NCBI GenBank assembly: GCA_963971405.1
Contig: OZ020485.1
Coordinates: 13,268,001 to 13,332,000 of the forward strand
Origin: Psococerastis gibbosa
Lineage: Eukaryota > Arthropoda > Insecta > Psocodea > Psocidae
Length of the DNA stretch: 64,000 nucleotides
Direction: 5' to 3'
Each line of letters opens with the position of its first letter. Position 1 is the stretch's first letter. The position numbers were made by a program, and so were the translations under genes. Of this stretch, positions 43,909 through 55,015 are shown one piece after another. A model generated the notes under the pieces. It did no database searches. It had not been told where the DNA came from and was given only the letters and a program-made list of their open reading frames with translations.

Positions 43909-44429
43909 CGTGGACGGATACAGGGGGCGGTGCCCCCCCCAAAAAAAAAAAAAAAATTGGGAAATTTATAAACCTATTGTAGATTAATTTATTACGCTCT
44001 GATTTAGAGTCGAACCTACTTACTTTACTTTATCCAACGCCCGAACGTGGTAGTTCAACCATTCGTCGCCGAGCTTCCCAATAGCGGTTCACCAAGTCAT
44101 CGTTCGGGTAGGTGAGAGCCGTGCAGTCCCTCAGGTGGTCTTGGTCCATTCTTCCACCGTGACATAGTGGACATGTGTCATCGGCGGCAAGGCCAATGCG
44201 GTGTAGGTGGGCCTGAAGGTAGTCATGGCCGGTATTGAGGCGGAATCTAGCAACAGCTTCAGTTCTCTCAAGGTTCCTACAGATGGGTCCCACTGTAGCA
44301 AGACTCTCCCACTTTTTGCCAGTGCTTAGGGTCTTGAGGGTGTTCTAGAGTCGAACCTACATATATGTTTTCCTATTTTGACCCACTTCCCCACCCCCCC
44401 CCCCCACAAATGGGCTGAATCCGCCCCTG
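43909..44429. mobile_element. hAT-like MITE, CANGGACGGAT family, copy 1
   Basis: The ends CGTGGACGGATACAG and CTGAATCCGCCCCTG are inverted repeats, with an exact 8-bp duplication ACCTAGAA at 43901-43908 and 44430-44437. A LINE fragment (44020-44345) is inserted within it. Poly-C and A runs flank both ends. Relatives: 51582-51748 (complete) and 45077-45235 (partial). Confidence 0.9.
44020..44345 (-). mobile_element. LINE 3' end nested in the MITE
   Basis: Flanked by an exact 15-bp duplication TAGAGTCGAACCTAC (44005-44019 and 44346-44360). The minus strand encodes RFRLNTGHDYLQAHLHRIGL, CPLCHGGRMDQDHLRDC (zinc-knuckle Cys and His residues) and YWEARRRMVELPRSGVG, then stop and a (TAAAG)-like tail. 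Such a C-terminus occurs in LINEs with a terminal Cys-His knuckle. The frame is open over its 87 codons, so the insertion is fairly young and certainly younger than the MITE around it. Confidence 0.88.
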
Positions 44430-44437
44430 ACCTAGAA

Positions 44438-45076
44438 TTTTATGTTCTTGTGTCCATAGGGGAAAATTTAAAATATGTTTTGAAATCTACATCCTGATTT
44501 TGCTATCCCAATTAGAGAGCTGAAATTACGTTCATCCTGTTTAAATACCTACAATGAACTGACAAGAGTCGATGTAATTAACAACAAGACAAAAGATGCG
44601 GTGGAAAATAAAAATGAACCGGAAATTCACTGTCAAAAACTCAAGAAGGCAGTTGAAAAACAAATATTACAGAAAGTCGAGGAAAGGCAGTGATAAATTT
44701 GGACACCCCCTGAAATTTGAGAATAAAACCCTGTCCATCCGTCTCGTGTGTTTTGGCGCCAAGCGAATTCATTCTGCAAATTTATCGCTTTTATTTAATT
44801 TGGCTCTAGTATTTCATCAACTTCACTTTGATTTACTAACAGCTCATTCTTTCTTTCTCATTTTCGTTTATTTGGAAGGGATTGTTGTGAATTACACAAT
44901 AGCTGTACAGTGTATATTGAGTAATTGGCCTATTCTATAAAATTAATTTGTGCGTTATAGGCGAAATCATTGTGACTTTCAATACTGGAAGGAGTTGGCT
45001 GATTGTTTATTGTAGTGACTATATTTAAGGAAAAAAAAACACCATTGCACGGCAATCCTGGCCTGAGCCCTGAGGG
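44438..45076. other. unassigned stretch
   Basis: A 114-codon frame at 44596-44940 is Lys/Asn-rich then hydrophobic, with no domain match; I regard it as chance in AT-rich DNA. Confidence 0.35.
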
Positions 45077-45235
45077 CAAGGACGGATTCAGCCCATGTTT
45101 TTGGGAGGGGTAGTGGTGGACTGGTGGATGGGTCAACATATACCTAATAACCCCATTTAGTAGGTATCGATTAAATTATAATGTATTTAATTTACTTACA
45201 ACAGACTTACTAAATTTGGGGGGGGGGGGGCAGCT
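45077..45235. mobile_element. hAT-like MITE, CANGGACGGAT family, partial copy
   Basis: CAAGGACGGATTCAGCCCAT at the left matches the family terminus in reverse orientation. ATCGATTAAATTATAATGTA and a 13-G run follow in the expected order; the last ~25 bases with the other terminus are missing. Confidence 0.65.
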
Positions 45236-45954
45236 TATAATTTTTTTTCTTGTATGTTTTCTTTGTATGTCAAATTTACCTTTCGTTTGTAAGTCCAACT
45301 ATCTGACAGTTGGACTAGTCCAGAGCATCTAGTGACTATGCTGTTTGTTAATAAGAGAGAACTTACAAAAATATTAAAAACCTCACATAAATGCAACAAT
45401 TACACCCCCTCCAAAGTGTTATAAGACTGTACGGGAAGGGTACCAGCCAATTCAACTTATTCCCCAGGGCTGCGGACATCTTTTCCAATCCCAACTATAT
45501 CTACCTCCCATCCAAAAGTTTCCGGATATATTGAAGACAGCAAGAATAAATTTTTGAAATCTCTTTTGGGGGATTGTGCTTAATTACTCGGTAAAGCTAA
45601 TTCAGCGCCGTGCCAACAACCCGAGCATTATTTATGGTGATTGCTTTCTCTTTTAATTCCCGCGGAACAATTTTTCCAAGACTTCACAATGGCGCCCAGA
45701 CATATAGCATTTATTTCGCTGCTCTTTTCTAGAGTTCCATTACTGGGGGGAAGTGACAATTACAAAGGATTTTCCCGCCATAGCTATAGTAATTTGAATT
45801 TTACTTTGCCCTGGGGTTGATTTCACGATGTTTTCCAACAGCTTTGTGTGTTTTTGAGCCGCCCTTTACTGTAATTTAATAGTAAAATACGCTTTTCCCA
45901 TCCTACATCACTTGTTGTCAGCTCCTATTGACACGGATTTTCACTCCAAAAGTA
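45236..45954. other. non-repetitive stretch
   Basis: 45580-45900 has no relative elsewhere in the window, is moderately GC-rich and lacks stops-free coding signal; possible conserved non-coding sequence. Confidence 0.3.
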
Positions 45955-46130
45955 CTTCCTTCATCCTCATCCAACGTCTGTCCGTCACATTTTTGTCATT
46001 GGACGCCGTGTCGCACATAGTAGAGTTTCGCCCGTTGCTGCGAATAGTCTTCATCGTCGTCATTAGTGTCGTCATCATCATGTTGTCATTATTGTTGTCG
46101 TCATCATTGTCGTCGCCATCATTGTTAACT
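45955..46130 (-). mobile_element. LINE 3' fragment, same family as 51924
   Basis: The nucleotides CATCCAACGTCTGTCCGTCA, GACGCCGTGTCGCACA, GTAGAGTTTCGCCCGTTGCT and CGTCGTCAT match 51930-52045 position for position with scattered changes. The coding frame is disrupted in this copy, and the GTC/ATC repeats near 46060-46125 are an expansion of the Asp-rich coding stretch. Confidence 0.65.
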
Positions 46131-46806
46131 GTCCCACTTTCGGTTGAAATGCCAAAAGTTTTCGGTTCCGAACCCTTACAGATTCTCATTGAACCGCCAA
46201 GATCAACCTCTACGATAAACAAAAATTTGTAAATTATAATCAAGATTCAATGGGCCACACAGAAAGTAAACTTACATCTATAAAAGCCTGTAAAAAAACA
46301 AAATGAGAATTTTTGTTCATACGCTTTGATGTGGTCGGAACTTTACAAAATGTTACACAAAGCTACAACTATAGACATTTTTTTGGCGCAAAACACCCTG
46401 AAAATTGTCCTATCTCTTCTGTGAAGCCCTCCTCCCTTCACGGTCGTTCTTTATCTGGTCGCAAGGACACTGAATCATACCTTTTATCCCGTCTTGCCTT
46501 ATCCCCAGCTTATGTTTCCCGTGACCCCTCCCCCTCCTTCTCCTGACCTCCCCGTCACGGCAACATGGAATTATTTCAGATGAGCTTTTGCTTTTTGGCC
46601 GCATTACGTTCTACGTCGGTATCGCGACATTTAACTGAGTTTTAGAGAAAATAAAATCTAAAAACTCAGCCTAGGAACATTATTTCTTCGAAATAAATCT
46701 CTAGAGGGTCTGAATCTGTCAGGAAATCTTGGGCACCAACCGTATGAATTTAGCCCGTAAAGAGGTACCTATTTAAGAGCCGCTTTTTCTGTTGGACATT
46801 GTAGGA
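46131..46806. other. unassigned stretch
   Basis: No feature was recognised. Confidence 0.4.
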
Positions 46807-47227
46807 CTGTGGTTCTCAACAAGAATGTGGCTGCGACCTAAAATTCGGCTCATCGTGGGTTCGCGACCCACGATTGTTGTACGATCTTCAAATTGTTAAT
46901 AATTATGAGCCAGCAACATCATCCAATTTGGCAGAATCCTTACTTTCCAAAAAAATCATCAGCTGTTGCCGCATTTCATACACTCTTCCCAGCACATTAC
47001 CTTTATATATTAGATAACCAGCGCACCTCTGTGTGAAAGAGCAATGTATTATGCTGTATTCCAAGTCACCACATAGTTTTTTATGTAACGTACTTGGTGA
47101 AAAAATAATGTTGATTTTGGATACTTAGTACTTTACATACAGGTAATTTGCCTTGGTGTCTTCGCGACCCTAGCGAATGAGCTCGCGACCCTTTATTGGA
47201 TCACGAACCTACACTTGGGAACCACTG
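46807..47227. mobile_element. hAT-like MITE, GGTTCTCAA ends
   Basis: The ends CTGTGGTTCTCAAC and TTGGGAACCACTG pair imperfectly, resembling the CAGNGGTTCTCAA termini of Charlie-type hAT elements. Interior words GGGTTCGCGACCC and TCGCGACCCT recur. The flanking octamers agree poorly, so the duplication has decayed or the ends are slightly off. Confidence 0.6.
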
Positions 47228-47904
47228 TTGTGTACTTGAGCACCATGTCTATAAGTTGAGGCCTCTTGAAAATACTCACTCACATGTTCATTCTCTCCAT
47301 TCATTCTGCACTCCAGTTTGTGGCAAAACGTCTTAAATTTTCATAAATCTTAGAACTTTTATTTAACCGTACATCTGTTTCAGCATTTTTCTTATCTCTT
47401 GTGAATCATGACTATAATCTTGAGTTCACCATCTTTTAAATTGTTGAGAAATGTACAGTTTAGCAAAATGAAAAACCCTTTGGTTGAGTAAACAGTTGTT
47501 AAAACAAGAGACAAAGAGCCCGGAGAATGACGCGACTGGAAATGGAGATGAAGACTTCATTTCAACAAAAGAAAATAGCTGCGGAATAGAAAAATATACA
47601 ATACTGACAATTTTCTGAAAATTTCAACAAAATGCAACTGCGTGGTTCATTGAGTTTTTATACTGTATGTACCTACCCTATGTTTCCTTGCTTAGTAGCC
47701 GAATTCCAAGAAGTCTTCTAATACATTTCTGTCGTTATATAGGCCAATATTGGAAGAAGGCAAAATTTTTTATTAAAAAAAAATATATATGTATATCTTT
47801 TGTATATATTCGACCGCCGTGTTTTTCCCCTACATCAAATAATGTAAGGCAAAACATAACATTTTTCCTTTTATGCCCAGTTCCAAACCTGACTCGTTCC
47901 CAGA
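47228..47904. other. unassigned AT-rich stretch
   Basis: No feature was recognised. Confidence 0.4.
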
Positions 47905-48035
47905 CTTATGTATGCAAGCAATTCCGGGTACAATTTCCATGTTTAGCATGTTTGAGTTTGCCCATTGATGAGGGTTGATGACATTGAGGAGTGGAACCAG
48001 TTTGCCAATGGTTAGATATTCATACAGGAGCATTA
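47905..48035 (+). repeat. dispersed repeat R2, copy 2
   Basis: Shares TTGCCCATTGATGA, GTTGATGACATTGAGGA, AACCAGTTTGCCAATGG and ATATTCATA with 61930-62030 and 10490-10590. Confidence 0.45.
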
Positions 48036-48043
48036 CCAATAAA

Positions 48044-48325
48044 CAAAACCTCACCCGCTACAGAACCTGGCCCCCACAAACATCCCTCTCACCCCTACTA
48101 CGTGATGACGAAACCGCTACCCGAACTATCCTCTCATTTTTGACTACTACGAACCTCATCAACCTCCTATAATATCCATTATTATATTATATTATTATTA
48201 TATTATTACATTAACGAACCTAACCTACCGTACCTAACCATTTAATTTCTTAACATACCTGAGCGTGTGTGGCCTAAACGGCATTGCGCCAAAAAAAAAC
48301 AAAAACAAAAAATAAAAAAATAAAA
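48044..48325 (+). mobile_element. LINE 3' end with A-rich tail
   Basis: One frame reads RTWPPQTSLSPLLRDDETAT and RTILSFLTTTNLINLL, then stop, resembling the last residues of a LINE polyprotein (FLRxTxLINxL). A 3' UTR follows, running to GTGTGGCCTAAACGGCATTG and an A-rich tail at 48291-48325. Only about 280 bases are present. Confidence 0.6.
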
Positions 48326-49385
48326 CACCAATAAACAGGACAAGGCTCAAAGGCTACAGGTAGGTCTGCGTTCATAAGAAGACCATAAATAATAATAATA
48401 ATAATAAATATAAAAACATAAATGCAAAACATAAAATAATATTGTATTGTAGTTCCGAAATATGACAGAAAGCCCGTATTATTATCATATAATGATAATC
48501 AACACTTTTTACGACAAATCAACGATTGCAAGATGACGTCCTGTCAAAGTGAAAATAATTTGATAAGTAATAGTTCATAGTCGTCCTTGATTGGAACATG
48601 TGTGTTTTGTGTGTTGATGTTGTGGCTGGGAAAATAATAAAGTATTTTTTATTACATGCATAGGTAGCGTAGAGGAAAAGTAGGGTCTGCGGAATCTCCC
48701 TCTACACCTTAACGGCCAGAACCGAAATGGATTTTTCTTCCCTTTTGGGCCCATACAATTTTGGGGGGTTTAACTCCATGAATAGTATATGACAGACAAT
48801 GAAATCACCATTTTGGGCTTGATTCATGTCAATACTAATATGGAAGGGATGGCGTTTCAGAATTTAATATCCCGCGCATTAGGATTCCTACCCCGATGGC
48901 TGCAGTTTACACTGTTAATTACGTACGGTGATTAATGATCAAATTTGAGCAAGTCTCTGGAGTGAGCCACAAAGTGGATGACAAACCTCCGGCCTCCACC
49001 CCCGGCTCTGGCCCCCCGTCAAAGAGAGGTTGAGGTAAACCTCTGTTTGCCAAGGCTTTGCCTTAGTTGTTACCCCTTAAATCATCTGCAGCACTTTGAA
49101 GGAGGAGGAGGGGAAGCAAGGATGAATGTCTGAAAGGAGGAGACAAAGAAGCTGGAAAAAATATTTGAAAACCATTTTAAGCCAAGAATGAGACCGCGAT
49201 TTTTGCGATCTTTAGTTTCTTTTTCGTTTATCTGTGAATGGTATATTATTAAAACTGAAAAAATAGTAAGTTCGAGGCTAGAGGCCGAGCAACCTAAGAC
49301 GGTTGTTAAAGTGAACAATTCAGTCAGTTAAATGTGTTGATGACTGTGTACATGACGGCCATCTCCCGGAATGGGTAACCACTTG
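48326..49385. other. unassigned stretch
   Basis: No feature was recognised. Includes (AATA)n at 48395 and a GC-rich block at 48960-49050. Confidence 0.35.
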
Positions 49386-49470
49386 CAGATTTAGAGAAAG
49401 AAAGACATGAAAAAATTGACGGAAACAGGTTCAAATCCCATAGCCGTCCATTTTTCTATATCTTGTTATT
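49386..49470 (+). repeat. possible SINE family C, diverged copy
   Basis: A B box GGTTCAAATCCC at 49430 is followed by TTTTTCTATATCTTG, as in the other two copies. The A-box region is not clear. Confidence 0.4.
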
Positions 49471-49629
49471 TAAAATTATCATGCATGTAGAGGGTTTCTA
49501 CAAAGTAAAATATAGGAACTCTGTACCTGTAATTACCTACTTTTTATAGGTAACATCAACATACAATATTGACTTGCAAGTTGATAGTATGTTTTTGGGG
49601 TGGTTGATAGTTGCTTTGCTTGTCAGTCT

Positions 49630-49817
49630 ATTCATGGGAGGTTGTAAACATGAAGTACCGAAGGCACGCTGCTAATTCAGCACTCTTGTAACACAGACCG
49701 TAGAAAGCATTTCTTTGAAAGCTACAGGTTTTTACAATATATGAGGCAGATACAGAATGTGCCAACAATTACAATTAATATTCGGTGCCCGCAGACAGTT
49801 GCTTCGAGAACTTGACA
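49630..49817 (-). mobile_element. fossil LTR fragment
   Basis: On the minus strand it starts at the LTR end (TGTC) and runs parallel to the first ~190 bases of the LTR at 53121. Shared words are TTGTTGGCACATTCTGTATC and TGCTTTCTACGGTCTGTG. It is a partial, broken copy, clearly diverged from the other; probably LTR-retrotransposon (Gypsy-like) origin by overall look only. Confidence 0.6.
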
Positions 49818-50427
49818 TAATAAGGAAACTACTGTTACCCAGACTATAGCGAAGAACTTCCAGGCGCTGAGATGGCTGAACAAAGACAAGGTGCCAGTAG
49901 AGGGACACAGAGTGAAATTTCAGAAGAAAAAGCCTGTTATAGTAGCTTATTAAGATAATAATAATAATAATGATATATAATATAATTATAATAATAATAA
50001 CGATGGGCTTGGAAACAAAACAACAGCCACAAATAATACCATACAATTCCTAAGAGCCACCGGCCTCTTCTTCAACATTTAACCATCCCCCCCCCCTCCC
50101 CACTACTTACACAACAGAACGGATAACTCTCTACCACTAAATAATCGGTAAACATTCCCAATTTCTTAGGGCAAATTCCCAACAGGAACCCGCGCTTTAA
50201 AACACAAAAAAAAATATAAAAAAATAATTTTTTTTTTTTTCCCAGCCGGTACCCCCAGCACTGGGAGCATTTAATAGAAATAATACAATACCACATTAAA
50301 GAAAATAATCGTTTTTACCGGAATACTGCATGTAAGCCCCATAAGGGAGGCTTGTGGCAGGATTCGCCAAAAGACTACAAACAGTTATTATAGGGAGTAT
50401 GAACTACATTATTACAAGTGTAAGTAA
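49818..50427. other. unassigned stretch
   Basis: (ATA)n tract at 49945-50000 and poly-C near 50088. No gene was recognised. Confidence 0.4.
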
Positions 50428-51298
50428 AAGAACCGGTCCGAGTTCACTCGAACATGCTTTCCAATTTATCAAAATTATTAGATAGAGAAAATTAGTAATT
50501 TTATGGCAAATATTTTTCCTATGGTTAAATTTCCGATATCTCGGGGGGGGGGGGGGCGGTTGTCCACCTGACGTCACTGGAAGTGAGGTAAATTCTCGAT
50601 AGGTCAAACAAACACATTAATTACCACACAGCAATAATGGCAGGGCATGCAATGCATTTGAGCGCGAATTTTCTATCATTTTTTTCAAAAAATAATTTTT
50701 TGGGCAAAACCAAATATTTTTTTTGGAAAGCAACCTATCCGGTTTCGTTACTCAATTTAACACCTAAAACATGCTTGAAGGTAGAAATCATCGATGGAAA
50801 GGTTTCGCATTTTTTAGTCATTTTTTCATTAAAATTTAGTTATTTTTATTTTTTTACCCCCAGAAGCAAACCATCAAGGGGCAAGCGACCCCCCGCATTT
50901 TGTCAACATTAATAACGACTACAATCTACGAGAATTTAAAAGAAATCGTTGGAGCCGTTTTTGAGAAATAATTTTTTTAGACGTTTTTTTGGAGTTTTTT
51001 GAAAATAAAACCCCCCCAAATTGAGTTAGCCCCAAAAAAAAAAATGGTCCCGAGGTATGATTTTTGTGAACCTACATGCCAAATTTCACTCAAATCCACT
51101 GAGTAGTTTGCCCGGAAATCGACGAACAGACAGACCGACCGACAGACCGACAGACCGCCCGACAGACAGACATTTTGTAAAAACCACTTTTTTGGGTTCC
51201 TGGGACCTCAAAACGTGTAAATCCGTTGAAATCTCGGAATCGAAAATTTCGACCATCACAAAGCTTTCCTTATACTACGTATAAATTGGAAAGCAATA
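50428..51298 (+). repeat. CAGA-tract repeat R5, copy 2
   Basis: The most complete uninterrupted copy: AAGAACCGGTCCGAGTTCAC, a 13-G run, CCACCTGACGTCACTGGAAG, CCCCCAGAAGCAAACCATCA, an 11-unit CAGA/CCGA tract at 51127-51170, then GACCTCAAAACGTGTAAATC and TACTACGTATAAATTGG. An (AATA) run follows the end. Confidence 0.88.
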
Positions 51299-51429
51299 AT
51301 AATAATACAGTTATATAGTTAGTTGAAGTTAAATAAGTTACAGTTACCTTACATTACCCTGTATAAAATAAAATAAAAATAAATAAAAAGAATTAATCGC
51401 CATCATTTAAACAATTTATCAGCCAGTCC

Positions 51430-51431
51430 CC

Positions 51432-51490
<59 letters not shown>

Positions 51491-51492
51491 TA
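51430..51492. repeat. (TAA)n microsatellite
   Basis: About 20 near-perfect TAA units. Confidence 0.95.
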
Positions 51493-51581
51493 ATGCGTGT
51501 ATTTATCAAAAAACATTACAAATTTTACTGAACCGGTGCCACAAAGCAAAAAAGGCACACAAATGTACACACCGTAGTATG

Positions 51582-51748
51582 CTAGGACGGATACAGGGGA
51601 GGGGGCAAGGGGGATAACTAACCCCCCCCCCCCCCCGGAATTTGGTAAATCTATTGTAAGTTAAATTATTACGTTCTGATTTAATCGATCCTACATAACA
51701 TGTTTTTCCTACTTTGACACCCCCACCAATGGGCTGGATCCGTCCATG
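51582..51748. mobile_element. hAT-like MITE, CANGGACGGAT family, copy 2
   Basis: The ends CTAGGACGGATACAG and CTGGATCCGTCCATG are inverted repeats; flanks GTAGTATG and GTGGTATG agree at 7 of 8. Interior includes a 15-C run and TTAAATTATTACGTTCTGAT, as in the copy at 43909. Confidence 0.85.
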
Positions 51749-51923
51749 GTGGTATGGAAATTTAAATCGTATGTAATTCTTCAAAACACTGATCATAGAT
51801 GTTGTTATTGTAATAATAATTTTATACAAGAAACGCGGTACCACAAAATTCGTTGTTCTTCTTTGAATTGAATTACCAAAGTAAGAGATCAAAGACTTGG
51901 CTTATTCACGATAAGTTATAGAC

Positions 51924-52118
51924 TCTTACTCTTACTTACTCATCCAACGCCCGTCCTTGACATTTCTGCCATCAGACGCCGTGTCGCCCAGTAGAGTTTT
52001 GACCGTTGCTGCAAGGAGGAGTCTTCATCGTCGTCGTCATCAATGTCCAGAGCACTGCAGTTGGGCAGGTGGTCGGCCGTACCCTCGGCCTCGTTACAGA
52101 GGGGGCAGATTGGAGATA
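51924..52118 (-). mobile_element. LINE 3' end with 16-bp target duplication
   Basis: An exact duplication ACGATAAGTTATAGAC lies at 51908-51923 and 52119-52134. The minus strand encodes ICPLCNEAEGTADHLPNC (Cys-Cys-His-Cys knuckle), an Asp/Glu run, and YWATRRLMAEMSRTGVG before the stop, then a (AAGTAAGAG) tail. The layout and last residues are those of the LINE at 44020, but the families have diverged. Only 195 bases were copied. Confidence 0.88.
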
Positions 52119-52134
52119 ACGATAAGTTATAGAC

Positions 52135-52968
52135 GATTTCATACACAATAGGGTATTTTTAATTGTTGGTACCGTAGCATTTTCATAAAAATTATTGGGG
52201 TCTAAAATTTGCTGTAAAATAGATAGACTACCATAAAAAAAATTCAATTAATATTCTATTTTATGATGCATATAGTAGTCTTCTACAACATGAATGAACC
52301 AATATTTTAATAACTTGCGTAGGTAGTTAATTTTAAAAAGAAAGAAGTATTGCATTTCGGGCTGCTAATTTCCTATATATAATACGGGACGTACACTCTT
52401 AAAACTGTTGAAAATTTAGAAATTAAAAAATGTACGATGAAAGGTTTTCTGGCGCTAAATTGGATGAAAAAATTTAATCAAAGCTCGTTTTTCTAATTTA
52501 GTAATCAGTCCGTACTTTGTAATATGTTACTCAGCATGGCCCCTCTACAACCGGCAGCGGCAATAAACATCACCTGAGTTTCTCAAAGAAATTAAATCCC
52601 GGCAGTTTACAAAGTTGAACGATTTAAAAAGTTTTTGACCAAAGTTGGGCGATGTTATAAACCTCGGGCCGTTCACCATTTTTTTTTTTTTTTTTACACC
52701 GGTGTGTTTTTATTATATTCTTCCAGGATTTTATCCTCCGCGAACATTGCTCGGGTTTCAAGAGTGAAATTTATTAAGCTTGAAAGATGATTTTTTTGTA
52801 TGTGCTTTTTTACCTGATCAAGTTCGACTAATACGAATTTTAAAAAAATGAGCTGGCATTGGAATAGTTCCTGGATAGAAGGGTTATGTGTTCCCAATCC
52901 CAATGTTTCTGTATGGTATGGAGGGACGGAAGTTGATCCAAGCTATGGGTAACAGTATCAGTACTAAT
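52135..52968. other. unassigned stretch with relic MITE arm
   Basis: 52195-52395 is related to one arm of the palindromic MITE at 9457 (TATAGTAGTCTTCTACAACA, GGGCTGCTAATTTCCTA, GTACACTCTTAA). T-run at 52680-52695. No exon was recognised. Confidence 0.4.
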
Positions 52969-54375
52969 AAGAACCGGTCCGAGTTTACTCGAACATGCTT
53001 TCCAATTTATCAAAATTAGTAGATAGAGAAAATGAGTAATTTCATGGTAAATAATTTTCCTATGGTTAAATTTCCGATGTCTCGGGGGGGGGGGGGGGGG
53101 GGGGGTTGTCCACCAGACGTTGTCAGGTGCTCCAGGCACCTGCCTGTGGGCACCGTATATTAATGTATAGTTGTTGGCACATTCTGTATCTATCTCATGT
53201 ATTGTAACACGCTGTACAGCTGCCAATGAATTGCTTTCTACGGTCTGTGCTAGAAGAGTGCTAGAAGAGTGCTAGAAGCGCGCCTTCGCTGCAGTCCGTG
53301 AAAGCCTGTTCATGTGACGTGGCGAGGTTATAAATATGAGTAGCGACAGAAAGTGCGCGGCTCTCTCTCGGATCTCTCTTGGACCTCTCTCGGGCTCTCG
53401 GAGCTCTCAGAGCAACCCTGTGGCCTGCAGAGCATGACTGTCGTTCTTTGTCCAAGTGCTCGAGTGTACAATATAATGTAAATCGGTGAGTGTCTTAATA
53501 TATGTATTGTATGTAATGTAATTCCAAAGCTCATTTACTACAACAGCCCCCCCCATCCTTGCGAAGGTTAGGTGGCTACCCCCGCAGTGGCAGGATCCGC
53601 CACCTAATAGTTGGCGGCAACGGTGGGATTAGCCACTTAATAACGACACTGGTGGTGAGGTAAATTCTAGATAGGTCAGACAAACACATTACCACACAGC
53701 AATACTGGCAGGGCACGCAATGCATTTGAGCGTGAATTTTCTATCATTTTTTCAAAAAAAAAATTTTTTTTACAAAACCAAATACTTTTCTGGGAAACCA
53801 ACCTGTCCGGTTTCGTTACTCAATTTAACACCTAAAACATACCTGAAGGTAGAAATCATCGATAGAAAGGTTTCGCAGAAATATTATTTTTTAGTCATTT
53901 TTTATTAAAATTAAGTTATTTTTTTATTTATTTATTTTACCCCCAGAAGCAAACTATCAAGGGGTAAGCGACCCCCCGCATTTTATCAACATTAAGAACG
54001 ACTAGAATATATGTGAATTTAAAAGAAATCGTTGGAGCCGTTTATGAGAAATAATTTTTTTAGACGTTTTTTTGGAGTTTTTTGAGAATAAAACCCCCCC
54101 AAATTGAGTAAGCCCAAAATAAAAAAAATGATAGCGAGGTATGATTTTTGTAAACCTACATGCCGAATTTCGTCAAAATCGACCGATTAGTTTGCCCGGA
54201 AATCGACGAACAGACAGACAGACAGGCAGGCAGACAGACAGACAGACATTTCGTAAAAACCACTTTTTTTGGTTCCTGGGACCTTAGAACGTGTAAATCC
54301 GTTGAAATCTCGGAATTGAAAATTTCGACCGTCACAAAGCTTTCCTTATACTACGTATAAATTGGAAAGCAATAA
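52969..54375 (+). repeat. CAGA-tract repeat R5, copy 3, split by an LTR
   Basis: The first part (52969-53120) ends within the GTCCACC..GACGTCACTGG block and the second resumes at about 53649 with ACTGGTGGTGAGG. Between lies the LTR of 53121-53648. The G-run is about 22 long, and the CAGA tract (54210-54246) has nine units. The end is TACTACGTATAAATTGG. Confidence 0.88.
53121..53648 (+). mobile_element. fossil solo LTR in repeat R5
   Basis: About 530 bases beginning TGTC and ending GACA. It carries a TATA-like GGTTATAAATATGAG near 53330 and a downstream CT-rich leader, as in an LTR promoter. It interrupts an R5 copy, so it is younger than that copy. The exact ends and target duplication are unsettled by a few bases. 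No internal coding region is present: it is a solo LTR or an LTR-only remnant, probably Gypsy-like. Confidence 0.65.
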
Positions 54376-54489
54376 ATAACAGTGTATTTTTCCTAAAACA
54401 ATTTTTAACCAAATACAAAATACAGTTGAAGTGCCCCCTCATGCCAGCGGCGTGGGAGGGTAGCACTCAATACCTAACTATAGCCTACC

Positions 54490-54775
54490 TAATGCATTAT
54501 TGTAATTTGTTGAGTTCGTCCCTGGTCCATAGTCTTATAATTGTCCTGTATGTTGCTGTTATTGTGTTACTGTTAGTGTTGTCTAAAGGGGGGTACTTGT
54601 ATTTGTTCACGTGTATGTCCTTGGTGAGTGCGTTGTAAAGAGTCGTTGCCTTGTATCGTAGGGATCGTCTTGTGTTGGTCAAGTTCCAGTGGGGAAGCGG
54701 TATAGTATGATAGGAACAGAATCTGTGTATTTGAAATGCGGATATATACTTTATAAATAAATACACCACACATCC
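54490..54775 (-). mobile_element. LINE C-terminal fragment
   Basis: The minus-strand frame (54784-54497) contains HWNLTNTRRSLRYKATTLYN and ALTKDIHVNKYKYPPL, matching the R.SLRY.G..L.N.L....I pattern at the end of many LINE reverse transcriptases. No clear tail. Confidence 0.45.
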
Positions 54776-54784
54776 TGGCGACAT

Positions 54785-55015
54785 CGTGTTCCTAATGCCG
54801 AGGTTCTACGATGAGGCGAATAGAAACCGAGTTGCTACTGGTGGTTAAGAAAAGGAAACTAACATACTTTGGTCATGTGATGAGGAACGAAAAGTATAGC
54901 CTTCTGTTTTTAACAATACAAGTGAGGATAGAAGGACTGAGGGCTCCCGGTTGAAGGAGAACATCCTGAGGCAGTGGTTTGGCAAGAGCACAACTTCCCT
55001 TTTTAAGAGCAACAG
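54785..55015 (+). mobile_element. RTE-like LINE C-terminal fragment
   Basis: GTTCCTAATGCCGAGGTTCT and AAAAGGAAACTAACATACTT encode PNAEVL and KRKLTYFGHVMRNEK. The following AGGACTGAGGGCTCCCGGTT block matches the APGRRRTSWLKNLRQW region with frame shifts. The same family at 57700-57985 and on the minus strand at 30969-31230. Confidence 0.7.

Noticed and set aside
44596-44940. 114-codon frame
   Set aside because: Biased Lys/Asn composition followed by a hydrophobic stretch, as expected of chance frames in AT-rich DNA.
51057-51284. Conserved small protein with a TDRQ/TDRP run in repeat R5
   Set aside because: Frames at 30462, 51057 and 54160 look alike downstream of the CAGA tract, but the tract has 6, 11 and 9 units, so the upstream frame is not conserved between copies. 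The TDRQ run is what any CAGA repeat encodes.
53121-53648. Complete LTR retrotransposon
   Set aside because: Only one LTR-like unit lies within repeat R5 with no internal coding region; the related piece at 49630 is partial and in opposite orientation.
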